Source of the DNA: JAPWJZ01 sp964575605
Lineage (GTDB): Bacteria; Pseudomonadota; Alphaproteobacteria; Micavibrionales; UBA2020
Assembly: GCA_964575605.1 (NCBI GenBank)
Contig: CAZNRN010000005.1
Location: 91,029-155,028, forward strand
DNA: 64,000 bases
Direction: 5' to 3'
This document shows positions 34,391 through 41,876 of this stretch, in pieces; position 1 is the first letter of the stretch; every line of letters starts with the position of its first letter. The notes beneath the pieces were generated by a model, which saw only the letters and a list, made by a program, of their open reading frames with translations, was not told the origin of the DNA and did not search any database. Both the position numbers and the translations under genes were made by a program.

Positions 34391-36373
34391 GTGAAGAAGA
34401 CCATGGCATCGAAGAAAGAATATTCGGCCGAGGACATTGAAGTCCTTGAAGGCTTAGAGCCCGTCCGCAAGCGCCCCGGCATGTATATCGGCGGCTCGGA
34501 CGAGCGCGCCATGCACCACCTCATCAGCGAAGTTCTGGATAACGCCATGGACGAGGCGGTAGCGGGACACGCCACGCGTATCGAGATTTTCCTGAAACCC
34601 GGCAACGAAGTCACCATTACCGACAACGGCCGCGGTATCCCGGTCGACAACCACCCCAAGTTCCCCGGCAAGTCGGCGCTGGAAGTCATCTTTTCCATGC
34701 TGCACTCGGGCGGCAAGTTCAGCGGCAAGGCCTATGCGACCTCGGGCGGCCTTCACGGCGTGGGCGCTTCGGTCGTCAACGCGCTCTCGACTGAGCTGAC
34801 GGTGCAGGTCGCGCGCGGCGGCCAGCTTTACCAGCAGACCTATAGCAAAGGCCACACGACCTCCAAGATCAAGAAAATCGGCGCGACGAAGGAGCGGGGG
34901 ACAAAGGTCACCTTCGTTCCCGACCTCGATATCTTTGGCAGTGCATCCAAATTCAACCCTTCGACCGTCTACAAGCTGGCGCGCTCCAAGGCCTACCTTT
35001 ATCGCGGCGTTGAAATCGCCTGGTTCTGCGACGAAAGCCTGCTGAAAGACAGCGGCGGCACGCCGTCTGAAGAAATCATCAAGTTCCCCAACGGGGTGCT
35101 GGATTACCTTTACTCGCTGGTTGAGGGCAAGACCTCGCTGACGCCCAAGCCTTTCTATGGCTCGATCGAATTCCCCGACGAGGAAGGCCGCTGCGAATTC
35201 GCCATCGCCTGGACGGAAGAAGAACAGCATGGCTGGCTCAGCTCCTACTGCAATACCGTGCCGACGCCCGAAGGCGGTACGCACGTGCAGGGCCTGCGCT
35301 CGGCATTGTCCAAGGGTCTGAAAAGCTACGCGGATATGATTAACAATAAAAAGGCGGGCATCCTGACGCCCGACGATATTTTCGGCTCGGCCACGGTGCT
35401 GCTGTCGATCTTCATCCGCGAACCGCAGTTCCAGGGCCAGACGAAAGAGAAACTGACCTCGGCATCCGCCACCCGCCTGATCGAGACGGCGGTGAAGGAC
35501 AACTTCGAACACTGGCTCACCGGCGATAACAATGCTTCCAAGTACTTGCTCGATTACCTTATCGAGATTGCCGAAGAACGCCGCCGCGCCAAGGACCAGC
35601 AGGAAATGTCGCGCAAATCCGCGACGCGCAAGCTGCGCCTGCCCGGCAAGCTTGCAGATTGCTCGAGGAAATCTTCCGAAGGTACTGAAATCTTTATCGT
35701 CGAGGGTGACTCGGCAGGCGGTTCGGCGAAACAGGCCCGCAACCGCGAAACGCAGGCCATCCTGCCATTGCGCGGCAAGGTCCTGAACGTCGCCTCGGCA
35801 TCCTCCGAGAAGATCCGCGATAACAAAGAGATTGCCGACCTTATCCAGGCGCTCGGCTGCGGTACGGGCAAGGAATGCAATATCGATAAACTCCGGTATG
35901 AACGCGTCATCATCATGACCGACGCCGACGTCGACGGCGCGCACATCGCCTCGCTTCTCATAACCCTGTTCTATCAGGAAATGCGCCCGGTCATCGACCA
36001 CGGCGCGCTCTACCTCGCGCTGCCGCCGCTCTACCGCCTCTCCGCCGGCGGCGAAAGCCACTATGCGCGCGACGACAAGCATAGGGACGAACTGCTGAAG
36101 ACCGTCTTCAAAGCCAAGAAGAAGGTCGACACCAGCCGCTTCAAAGGCCTTGGCGAGATGCCCGCCGCGCAGCTGAAAGAGACCACCATGGACATGTCGA
36201 AGCGCACGCTGCTGCGCGTCGTCCTGCCCGAAGTCGAGAAAAGCACCGATGCCTTCAAGAAGGCGGAAGGGGGCACCGCCCAGCTGATCGACCGTCTCAT
36301 GGGCAAGAACCCTGAAGCACGTTTCGAATTTATTCAGGAAAATGCGAAATTCGTCCAGGATATTGATATTTAA
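34391..36373 (+). CDS. parE: DNA topoisomerase IV subunit B
   Basis: The 660-aa ATPase subunit has the GHKL site (SEVLDNAMDEAVAG; TDNGRGIPVDNH; GGLHGVGASVVNALS), a transducer domain and a TOPRIM domain (EGDSAGGSAKQARNRETQAI; TDADVDGAHIASLL). The length and the LPGKLADCS segment fit ParE rather than the longer GyrB. Paired with ParC it decatenates daughter chromosomes. GTG 34391 has GAGG 5 nt upstream, but ATG 34403 is also possible. Confidence 0.93.
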   Translation: MKKTMASKKEYSAEDIEVLEGLEPVRKRPGMYIGGSDERAMHHLISEVLDNAMDEAVAGHATRIEIFLKPGNEVTITDNGRGIPVDNHPKFPGKSALEVIFSMLHSGGKFSGKAYATSGGLHGVGASVVNALSTELTVQVARGGQLYQQTYSKGHTTSKIKKIGATKERGTKVTFVPDLDIFGSASKFNPSTVYKLARSKAYLYRGVEIAWFCDESLLKDSGGTPSEEIIKFPNGVLDYLYSLVEGKTSLTPKPFYGSIEFPDEEGRCEFAIAWTEEEQHGWLSSYCNTVPTPEGGTHVQGLRSALSKGLKSYADMINNKKAGILTPDDIFGSATVLLSIFIREPQFQGQTKEKLTSASATRLIETAVKDNFEHWLTGDNNASKYLLDYLIEIAEERRRAKDQQEMSRKSATRKLRLPGKLADCSRKSSEGTEIFIVEGDSAGGSAKQARNRETQAILPLRGKVLNVASASSEKIRDNKEIADLIQALGCGTGKECNIDKLRYERVIIMTDADVDGAHIASLLITLFYQEMRPVIDHGALYLALPPLYRLSAGGESHYARDDKHRDELLKTVFKAKKKVDTSRFKGLGEMPAAQLKETTMDMSKRTLLRVVLPEVEKSTDAFKKAEGGTAQLIDRLMGKNPEARFEFIQENAKFVQDIDI

Positions 36374-36425
36374 AGAAAATATCACCCTGCCAGCCAGCCT
36401 GAATCATTAACCTGTGTTAAAAAAA

Positions 36426-36454
36426 TTGACGCTTTATGGTATTTCGAGTACATT
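36426..36454 (+). promoter_or_regulatory. Sigma-70-type promoter for the 36565 gene
   Basis: TTGACG (36426-36431) and TACATT (36449-36454) are separated by exactly 17 nt, about 110 nt upstream of ATG 36565, in an AT-rich gap after parE. Confidence 0.5.
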
Positions 36455-36564
36455 AAATGTAAGTGTTTAGGGTAGAAATACCGGGGCAGCTGCTTGGATT
36501 CAGGGCGGCAACCTTCTATAAAACGGCTACAGGGTTCAACCTTTAAGATAATACGGGTGTCGAG

Positions 36565-37344
36565 ATGGGTTATTTGATGGGCCAATTCAAAAAAGCCACG
36601 CTTCCTCTGGTGATGGCAGCAACAATGGCGACTGGCTTTGTTGCCACGCCTGCGAATGCGCAGACGGTGCCGGTGAATGGCGGCACTACGGTTTCGATGC
36701 AGGTCGAAAACCAGAACCAATACCGCAAACCCTGGGAAAACGACCCTTCCTACGTCCGTCAGGTCGAAGCGACCCAGCGTACGATTGATGCCAACATCAT
36801 GAAGGCGCGTGCCAACGAAAAAGCACAGCTGGCAGCAGCCCAATCCCGTTACTCGCTTGAACTGCAGCGCGAAGCCCAATGGCTCGCCCGTATGCGCGCA
36901 AATCCGAATACCAAGTGGACCGATTATCAGGCGCTTGCCGCGCAGCAGAACTCGGCGCTTGCGAACTACAACGCCCAGCAGGTCACCATCAAGGCCAATA
37001 CCGACGGCTACATCGCGGGGCAGGAAGCGGCGATGGAAACCTATATCGTCCGCCTCGATTCACAATTCGAACGCCTGCCGCAGTACAAGGCCGCTATCGA
37101 AGCGCAACGCAACGCCGGCAAACCGGTGGTCAGCACGACCCAGCCCGCTACCAAGCCCGCTGCGGCTCTGCCCGCCGCCAACCAGGCGCTGACGCCCGAA
37201 CAACAGCACGACCGCCTCGTCCGCGCCTATCAGGACGCGCAACTCCGCTCGGCACAGTCCGGCGGCAAGATTGCGGCGCCCAAGCCTGCGGACTTCGGCC
37301 TCGACGCGAAAGACCCGGCAATCTCGGGCCCCCGTACGCCGTAA
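36565..37344 (+). CDS. Small exported protein, helical, unknown function
   Basis: The 259-aa product has a signal peptide (about 1-33; hydrophobic core LPLVMAATMATGFVA, ending ANAQ). The mature part is rich in Gln, Ala and Asn and looks largely alpha-helical, with repeated amphipathic stretches (about 65-190), followed by a Thr/Pro/Ala linker and a short acidic-basic end. It may be a periplasmic coiled-coil protein. No domain is recognised. It has its own promoter and a strong terminator right behind it, so it is a single-gene unit. ATG 36577 is an alternative start. Confidence 0.7.
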   Translation: MGYLMGQFKKATLPLVMAATMATGFVATPANAQTVPVNGGTTVSMQVENQNQYRKPWENDPSYVRQVEATQRTIDANIMKARANEKAQLAAAQSRYSLELQREAQWLARMRANPNTKWTDYQALAAQQNSALANYNAQQVTIKANTDGYIAGQEAAMETYIVRLDSQFERLPQYKAAIEAQRNAGKPVVSTTQPATKPAAALPAANQALTPEQQHDRLVRAYQDAQLRSAQSGGKIAAPKPADFGLDAKDPAISGPRTP

Positions 37345-37363
37345 GGTTATTCAAGGACTTAAC

Positions 37364-37393
37364 AAAAACCCCTCCCGCAAGGAGGGGTTTTTT
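37364..37393 (+). terminator. Intrinsic terminator after the 36565 gene
   Basis: A perfect stem AAAAACCCCTCC / GGAGGGGTTTTT with loop CGCAA, ending in a T6 run, 20 nt after the stop codon. The A-rich 5' side could let it act in both directions. Confidence 0.9.
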
Positions 37394-37457
37394 GTTGCGC
37401 ATGAAACCAATGGCCGCATCCGTACGAATAGAAGGTACAGAGAGAAGGGGATTTGCC

Positions 37458-37955
37458 ATGCAGCGCCGCCAGTTTATGTTAGGTATAGCCATTATCGCCG
37501 TCGTGACGGCGCTGGGGCAGGAAAAACTGGCGCTCGCCAGCCATGGCGAGATAGAGGAGCTGAAAATGTCCGATGAAGAATGGAAAGAAAAGCTGACGTC
37601 GGAGCAATACGACGTCCTGCGCTGCGCCGGTACCGAATATCCCGGCACCAGCCCGTTGTTAAAGGAACACCGCGAAGGCGTGTTCAAATGTGCGGGCTGC
37701 GGGCTTGACCTTTTCACCTCCAATTCCAAATTCGAAAGCGGCACCGGCTGGCCCTCGTTCTTCGAGGCTATTCCGGGGCACGTCAAGACCAGCACGGATT
37801 ATAAAATCGGCGTCGCACGCACCGAATACCACTGCGCCAAATGCGGCGGCCACCAGGGCCACGTTTTCGACGACGGCCCGCAGCCGACCGGCCTGCGCTA
37901 TTGCAACAACGGCGTCGCGCTGACCTTCGAGCCCAAGGAAGGCAAAAAAACCTGA
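37458..37955 (+). CDS. msrB: Peptide-methionine (R)-S-oxide reductase, exported
   Basis: The 165-aa product starts at ATG 37458 (AAGGGG 7 nt upstream). The first 28 residues form a signal peptide with a twin-arginine-like start, QRRQFMLG, before a hydrophobic core. The catalytic domain has two zinc CxxC pairs (C78/C81 and C126/C129), ESGTGWPSFFEAI and the catalytic Cys149 in RYCNNGVALTF; C56 may be the resolving Cys. It reduces methionine R-sulfoxide in exported proteins, and the Tat-like signal could mean export in folded, zinc-loaded form. A terminator follows. Confidence 0.9.
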   Translation: MQRRQFMLGIAIIAVVTALGQEKLALASHGEIEELKMSDEEWKEKLTSEQYDVLRCAGTEYPGTSPLLKEHREGVFKCAGCGLDLFTSNSKFESGTGWPSFFEAIPGHVKTSTDYKIGVARTEYHCAKCGGHQGHVFDDGPQPTGLRYCNNGVALTFEPKEGKKT

Positions 37956-37956
37956 T

Positions 37957-37988
37957 AAAACAGGGATATTGCCTTTATCTCTGTTTTC
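37957..37988 (+). terminator. Intrinsic terminator after msrB
   Basis: AAAACAGGGATA (37957-37968) pairs over 12 bp (one G-U) with TATCTCTGTTTT (37976-37987), starting 2 nt after the msrB stop. The stem ends in a T run, which separates msrB from mnmE. Confidence 0.7.
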
Positions 37989-38002
37989 ACTACGATTGAG
38001 GC

Positions 38003-39340
38003 ATGGATAAACAGCAGCCCCAGTTACCGGATACGATTTTCGCGCTCACGACCGGCCTTTACCGCGTCGCGATCGCGGTCATCCGCGTGTCGGGGCCCAA
38101 GGCGTTGGAGACCGTAAACCAGCTGGCATGGAAAACGCACTGCGAACCGCGCATCCTGCACCGCCAGACCTTCACCGACCCGCAGACGGGCAAGGTGCTG
38201 GACCACGGCATGATGGCCTTTTTCCCCGGCCCCAACAGCTATACGGGCGAAGACGTCATCGAATACCACCTGCACGGCGGCCGCGCGATTATCGAGGGCA
38301 TGCTGAAGGCGCTGGGGCAGATCGAGGGCTGCCGCTATGCACAGCCCGGCGAATTCACCAAGCGCGGCTTCGAAAACGGCAAGTTCGACCTGACCGAATG
38401 CGAAGCGATCAACGACATCGTCGATGCCGAAACCGAGGCGCAGAAGATTCAGGCGCTCGACCAGTATACCGGCTCCCTCTCGCAGCTATACCGCGCCTGG
38501 ACGGATATGCTCTCGGGCTTCCTCGCGCATCAGGAAGCCGAAATCGAATTCCCCGAGGACGACCTGCCGACCGGGCTGTCGGATAAAATGCGGCCGGATA
38601 TCGAGGCGCTGCTGAAAGACATCAAATCGCACCTCAACGACGGCCGCCGCGGCGAACGCCTGCGCAATGGGTTGAAACTCGCCATCGTCGGCGCGCCGAA
38701 TGCTGGCAAGTCGAGCATGCTGAACGCGCTCGCCCGCCGCGACGCGGCCATCGTCTCTCCCGAGGCCGGCACGACGCGCGACGTGATCGACGTGCATCTC
38801 GACCTCGGCGGCTATCCCGTTATCGTGTCGGATACCGCAGGCCTGCGCGAAACCGAAAGCATGGTTGAAAAAGAAGGCATCCGCCGCGCCGAAAACGCCG
38901 CGCGCGAGGCCGATTTCAAACTCGCCCTGTTCGACGCCTCCCAGCCGCCCGATGACGCGACCCAGAAAATGGTCGATGAAAACACCATCGTCGTCTACAA
39001 CAAGACCGACCTTGTGCCGAAAGATTTCAAGGTACCCGCAGGCGCGTTCTTAATCTCCGCCAAAACGGGGCAGGGGCTCGAAGATTTCCTGAAAGCCCTC
39101 TCGGTCAAAGTCTCCGCCGCCTTCAAGGCCAAGCCCGGCCCCGTGCCCAGCCGCGCCCGCCACCGCGCGTCACTCGAAGAAGCCGCCACCGCGCTGGAGC
39201 GCAGCCTGCAGGCGCCACTACCCGAACTCGCCGCCGAAGACATGCGCCTCGCGCTGCGCGCCATCGGCACGATTACTGGCAAGGTGCACGTCGAAGACGT
39301 GATGGACAAAATCTTCCAGAATTTTTGTATTGGGAAGTGA
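38003..39340 (+). CDS. mnmE: tRNA modification GTPase MnmE
   Basis: The 445-aa protein has the N-terminal formyl-THF-binding domain (LTTGLYRVAIAVIRVSGPKA; GPNSYTGEDVIEYHLHGG), a helical domain with an inserted G domain (GAPNAGKSSMLNAL, G2 TTRD, DTAG, NKTD), and the C-terminal cysteine motif FCIGK. With MnmG it makes the cmnm5 modification at U34 of tRNAs. A small membrane protein gene overlaps its stop. Confidence 0.95.
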   Translation: MDKQQPQLPDTIFALTTGLYRVAIAVIRVSGPKALETVNQLAWKTHCEPRILHRQTFTDPQTGKVLDHGMMAFFPGPNSYTGEDVIEYHLHGGRAIIEGMLKALGQIEGCRYAQPGEFTKRGFENGKFDLTECEAINDIVDAETEAQKIQALDQYTGSLSQLYRAWTDMLSGFLAHQEAEIEFPEDDLPTGLSDKMRPDIEALLKDIKSHLNDGRRGERLRNGLKLAIVGAPNAGKSSMLNALARRDAAIVSPEAGTTRDVIDVHLDLGGYPVIVSDTAGLRETESMVEKEGIRRAENAAREADFKLALFDASQPPDDATQKMVDENTIVVYNKTDLVPKDFKVPAGAFLISAKTGQGLEDFLKALSVKVSAAFKAKPGPVPSRARHRASLEEAATALERSLQAPLPELAAEDMRLALRAIGTITGKVHVEDVMDKIFQNFCIGK

Positions 39341-39576
39341 AATATATATTCGCAGCAGTCGCAGGGTATATCTTGGGTTGGACGGCAACCTATGTATTCA
39401 TCATGGGCGAAGATTTTAGATACTATTTTTCGTACCTAATACTCGCGTGGAGCGGTGGTGGCGTGAACCCAACTTTCATGCAGTGGGGGGCATTCGCGAG
39501 CGCTTGTATTTCAGTGGCTGGTGTGTGGCTTTATTCTAAGTCTGCGCTACGGCGGAGAGCAAAGGGGTCAGAGTAA
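39337..39576 (+). CDS. Small membrane protein coupled to mnmE
   Basis: GTG 39337 overlaps the mnmE stop (GTGA), giving 79 aa; a TTG at 39325 is the other possible start and neither has a good ribosome-binding site. Two hydrophobic segments are visible: about 3-23 (YIFAAVAGYILGWTATYVF) and about 48-70 (WGAFASACISVAGVWLY), with a basic end RRRAKGSE. No family is recognised. Base composition is lower in GC than mnmE, and it begins a small patch of orphan genes. Confidence 0.5.
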   Translation: MKYIFAAVAGYILGWTATYVFIMGEDFRYYFSYLILAWSGGGVNPTFMQWGAFASACISVAGVWLYSKSALRRRAKGSE

Positions 39577-39577
39577 A

Positions 39578-40084
39578 TTGAAAGTCGAAAACCCCTGCTA
39601 TCGCAACCCGAGTCAAGCGGAAATCGAGGGTGGCGCAAAATACTTGCTCGAAATCCATCCCGGCGCAGCGGCGGAGGGTGAAATAAGGGGAGCCGATAAT
39701 GCGCTGCTCCGCCGGTTTACAGCGGTTGATGACTTTGTTTTGCTTGATGTGGAGGGGGTGGAAAAACTGCGCATCAGGCGTAAGCGTGATTTTCCTGCGT
39801 TGTTCGAAATTGTACACGACGGAAAACCGGCAGGCAGTATCAGACGGCGAGGCTGGCTGCGCAATAAATACGAAGTGAAAATCAGCTCAGGCGAGACATG
39901 GCTCTTTCACATGCGTCTGTTCACTGTACTTTTCTACGGGCTGTCTGGCGTCGGGGAAAGAGTGTGGATACGTATGGGGCCCTCGAAGATGCAGTGGTCT
40001 GCGGTTTTCCAGCGCGGTACCGAAAATGAAATACTTATTGGCGCACTTGCTTTTATTCACCATTGTTGGTGGTTGTTCGCATAG
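39578..40084 (+). CDS. Orphan protein, possibly LURP1/tubby-like fold
   Basis: I start it at TTG 39578, directly after the previous stop, with AAAGGGG 10 nt upstream; this gives 168 aa. A GTG at 39521 is possible but would overlap. The central part (FEIVHDGKPAGSIRRRGWLR and nearby strands) is beta-rich and reminds of LURP1/scramblase-like barrels that read residual phospholipid-binding folds; this is a weak impression. The C-terminus has a hydrophobic Trp-rich end. The TTG junction sequence is nearly repeated before the next gene. Confidence 0.5.
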   Translation: MKVENPCYRNPSQAEIEGGAKYLLEIHPGAAAEGEIRGADNALLRRFTAVDDFVLLDVEGVEKLRIRRKRDFPALFEIVHDGKPAGSIRRRGWLRNKYEVKISSGETWLFHMRLFTVLFYGLSGVGERVWIRMGPSKMQWSAVFQRGTENEILIGALAFIHHCWWLFA

Positions 40085-40104
40085 CGATAAAAGGGCAGAG
40101 TAAA

Positions 40105-40452
40105 TTGATTGCTGAACTTGATAATTTTTTATCGGAGCTGGGAAATCTTCATGATTGTACGATCACACGTCTTGAGTGGAAACCAGATAACCAGAGTCTG
40201 ATTTTTGAAATCCGCGATATATATTTTAATTTCGAGGGCTTGCCTGAGTACAAGGGGCCAAAACCTGCAACGATTACCTTGGAACAAGCTCAGTTAGTGG
40301 AAGGTGAAATAAATGCCCTTCAGCTGCCGCTTTGGATTTACGAATTCTCTCTAAGCTTAAATAACGAAATCCCGCGCGCGATCGTGTCGTTTTGGCCAGA
40401 GGGAAAAATCGAGATAGCTTTTGGCCGGGTTACTTTCCCACGTTTGGATTGA
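40105..40452 (+). CDS. Small orphan protein, 115 aa
   Basis: I start it at TTG 40105, with AAAAGGG 8 nt upstream, giving 115 aa. The product is acidic, beta-rich and soluble; it opens IAELDNFLSELGNLHDCTI and continues with alternating strands (LEWKPDNQSLIFEIRDIYFN). This shape resembles small immunity-type proteins, but I cannot name a family. There is no toxin gene next to it. It shares low GC content with its two upstream neighbours, suggesting a common foreign origin. Confidence 0.5.
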   Translation: MIAELDNFLSELGNLHDCTITRLEWKPDNQSLIFEIRDIYFNFEGLPEYKGPKPATITLEQAQLVEGEINALQLPLWIYEFSLSLNNEIPRAIVSFWPEGKIEIAFGRVTFPRLD

Positions 40453-40699
40453 ACTCCAAATTTTGCTTCACGGGCACGCAAAAATCACGTGTTTTGCAAG
40501 TCATTGATATCGTGGGGTGATTTAGTGGGGCTGTTTTAAGCCTGCGTAATGCTAACTTCCTGAATTTTCTACATTCACCTTGGCGCGCCATGCACGGCGT
40601 GGTGGTTGGATACGGTTTTTCGGGTTCGCGAGGGCATTAGAGGCCTTAAAAGGAGGTTCAACGAAACGGGTATTGAACGAAATCAAGGTCATTGACCAA
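40453..40699. other. Non-coding stretch before the inverted repeat
   Basis: About 250 nt with no convincing gene on either strand. The open frames that cross it (plus 40580-40786, minus 40552-40866) run through the inverted-repeat arms and have no ribosome-binding site. A short segment reading ARRGGWIRFFGFARALEA in one frame may be a remnant of a lost gene, but I cannot identify it. Confidence 0.4.
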
Positions 40700-40863
40700 A
40701 TGTCGCCCCTGCGAAGGCAGGGGCCTAGTACCGTGGTTACAAAAACGCAGTACGGTGATGCAAAACGGATGGCTGTTTTTGAATAAACTGCCGCTGATTT
40801 TTGCGGCGTGAGCCGCGTTTTATAACTTACGGTACTGGGCCCCTGCCTTCGCAGGGGCGACAT
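40700..40863. repeat. 164-bp inverted-repeat element with nested hairpins
   Basis: The two 35-nt ends (40700-40734 and 40829-40863) are reverse complements with one mismatch. Each arm holds a smaller hairpin (CCCCTGC GAAG GCAGGGG). Similarity continues imperfectly some 20 nt further inward (TACCGT...AAAACGC against its complement). There is no internal transposase gene. The form is that of a REP/BIME- or MITE-like dispersed palindromic unit. Whether it occurs elsewhere in the genome cannot be seen here; no second copy was noticed in this window. Confidence 0.85.
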
Positions 40864-40883
40864 CATGGTATAAAGGAAATGGG

Positions 40884-41300
40884 TTACGGCTGCGGCTTTT
40901 TAATCTGCAGCGGCTTTTTGACAACGATGTCTTTTTCCGCCCCTGTCTTCATCGCGCGTTCGAATTTCTCGCCGAGTTTTTGCAGGCGTTTGGCGGGGTT
41001 GGTCATGCGGTCGTATTGTTCGGCGGCGAGGGGCATGCCTTCTTCGTGCAATCTCTGCACACGTTTTCGGGCGACAAGGGCGCCTGCAAGGGTGACGCCA
41101 ATCACCGCCCCGCCCACCAACATCGCGGCAGTCACGAAAGGCAGGCCGGTCATGCCCATAACGCAAAGCCCGCCCAGCGCCAGCAGGCCGCTGGCGTAAT
41201 GCACGAAGTTGCCGGTGCGGTCGACGGAGGCGCGCTTTTGCGCCAGGGCGCGGTTGAGCGTATCATCGTCCATATCGTCGGGCGTGACGGGTTTCTTCAT
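40884..41300 (-). CDS. Small membrane protein with K-K-P-L-Q-I-K-K tail
   Basis: The 138-aa protein has a polar N-terminus (MKKPVTPDDMDDDTLNRALA), two closely spaced hydrophobic segments (about 35-55 and 58-77) and a basic amphipathic C-terminal region. It ends KKPLQIKKPQP, nearly the same as the ends of its upstream neighbour (41297-41728) and of the ankyrin protein at 9051. Its ATG overlaps the stop of the 41297 gene by 4 nt, so they form an operon. Function unknown. Confidence 0.65.
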   Translation of the reverse strand: MKKPVTPDDMDDDTLNRALAQKRASVDRTGNFVHYASGLLALGGLCVMGMTGLPFVTAAMLVGGAVIGVTLAGALVARKRVQRLHEEGMPLAAEQYDRMTNPAKRLQKLGEKFERAMKTGAEKDIVVKKPLQIKKPQP

Positions 41301-41728
41301 GGCGAAGGCGCGCGTTTCAGCTGCAAGGGTTTGCGTACGTTCATCGCGCTATCGATGCCGCGGGCGATAATCTCGGCCATGCTGCGCATGATCGCGGGGG
41401 AGGCGTCGAGGTTCATGCGCTCGGCGATGCGCCATTTGCCGTCGCTGTGTTTTTCGATGTGGACGTTGAGGCGGTTGGTATCCAGCTCCATCGTCGCCAC
41501 CATGCCGGGGTACCAGACGCGCAGGTTCAGCCCGCATTCTTTCGCCGTCTTGCGCAGGTCTTCCAGCACGGGGTGTTTCGGGTCGGCGAAGCTCACTTCT
41601 TCTATCTGCACCTGTTGCCCTGCGAAGGGCACGACGCGCATTTCTTCTTTCATGGGAATTTCGGCCAGCATGAAGCGGCCGAAGATTTTCACCATGTATT
41701 CGCGGGTTTTTTCGTCGGCTTCTTTCAC
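41297..41728 (-). CDS. Small soluble protein with R-K-P-L-Q-L-K-R tail
   Basis: The 143-aa product has no signal peptide or membrane segment. It appears alpha/beta: an N-terminal helix, strands around MRVVPFAGQQVQIEEVSF, a helix and a strand pair (MVATMELDTNRLNVHIEK). It ends with a helix and the tail RKPLQLKRAPSP. I recognise no family. The downstream gene overlaps by 4 nt and encodes a membrane protein with the same kind of tail, so the two may act together. It diverges from msrA across an AT-rich region with a palindrome. Confidence 0.65.
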   Translation of the reverse strand: MKEADEKTREYMVKIFGRFMLAEIPMKEEMRVVPFAGQQVQIEEVSFADPKHPVLEDLRKTAKECGLNLRVWYPGMVATMELDTNRLNVHIEKHSDGKWRIAERMNLDASPAIMRSMAEIIARGIDSAMNVRKPLQLKRAPSP

Positions 41729-41774
41729 GGCGGTGCTTTCGCTTTTTAACAGGCTATTACCATATTAAAAATTC

Positions 41775-41794
41775 TATATTATGTCAATAATATA
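41775..41794. promoter_or_regulatory. Perfect AT-rich palindrome between divergent genes
   Basis: TATATTAT-GTCA-ATAATATA is an 8-bp perfect inverted repeat with a 4-nt centre, lying between the starts at 41728 (minus) and 41877 (plus, msrA). Size and symmetry suit a dimeric repressor site, and the AT-rich form recalls Fur/PerR-type boxes, but no regulator can be assigned. It could also be part of the two promoters. Confidence 0.4.
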
Positions 41795-41876
41795 TAACGT
41801 ACTGATATTAATCCGTAATTTAGCGTGAAACCGTCTGCCTCCCGCCGCCGAATATCCCTGTACAAGGGAGAACATC

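Noticed and set aside
34454..36385. 643-residue minus-strand frame opposite parE
   Set aside because: parE is complete with all motifs; the reverse frame is a by-product of codon bias with no recognisable protein features.
36879..37457. Long in-frame extension in front of msrB
   Set aside because: It overlaps the exported protein gene in another frame and crosses its terminator; ATG 37458 has its own ribosome-binding site and a proper signal peptide.
40700..40863. CRISPR array or insertion sequence
   Set aside because: There are only two inverted arms, no spaced direct repeats and no transposase gene.
40552..40866. Open frames through the inverted-repeat element (both strands)
   Set aside because: They translate the repeat arms, lack start signals and are explained by the palindrome.
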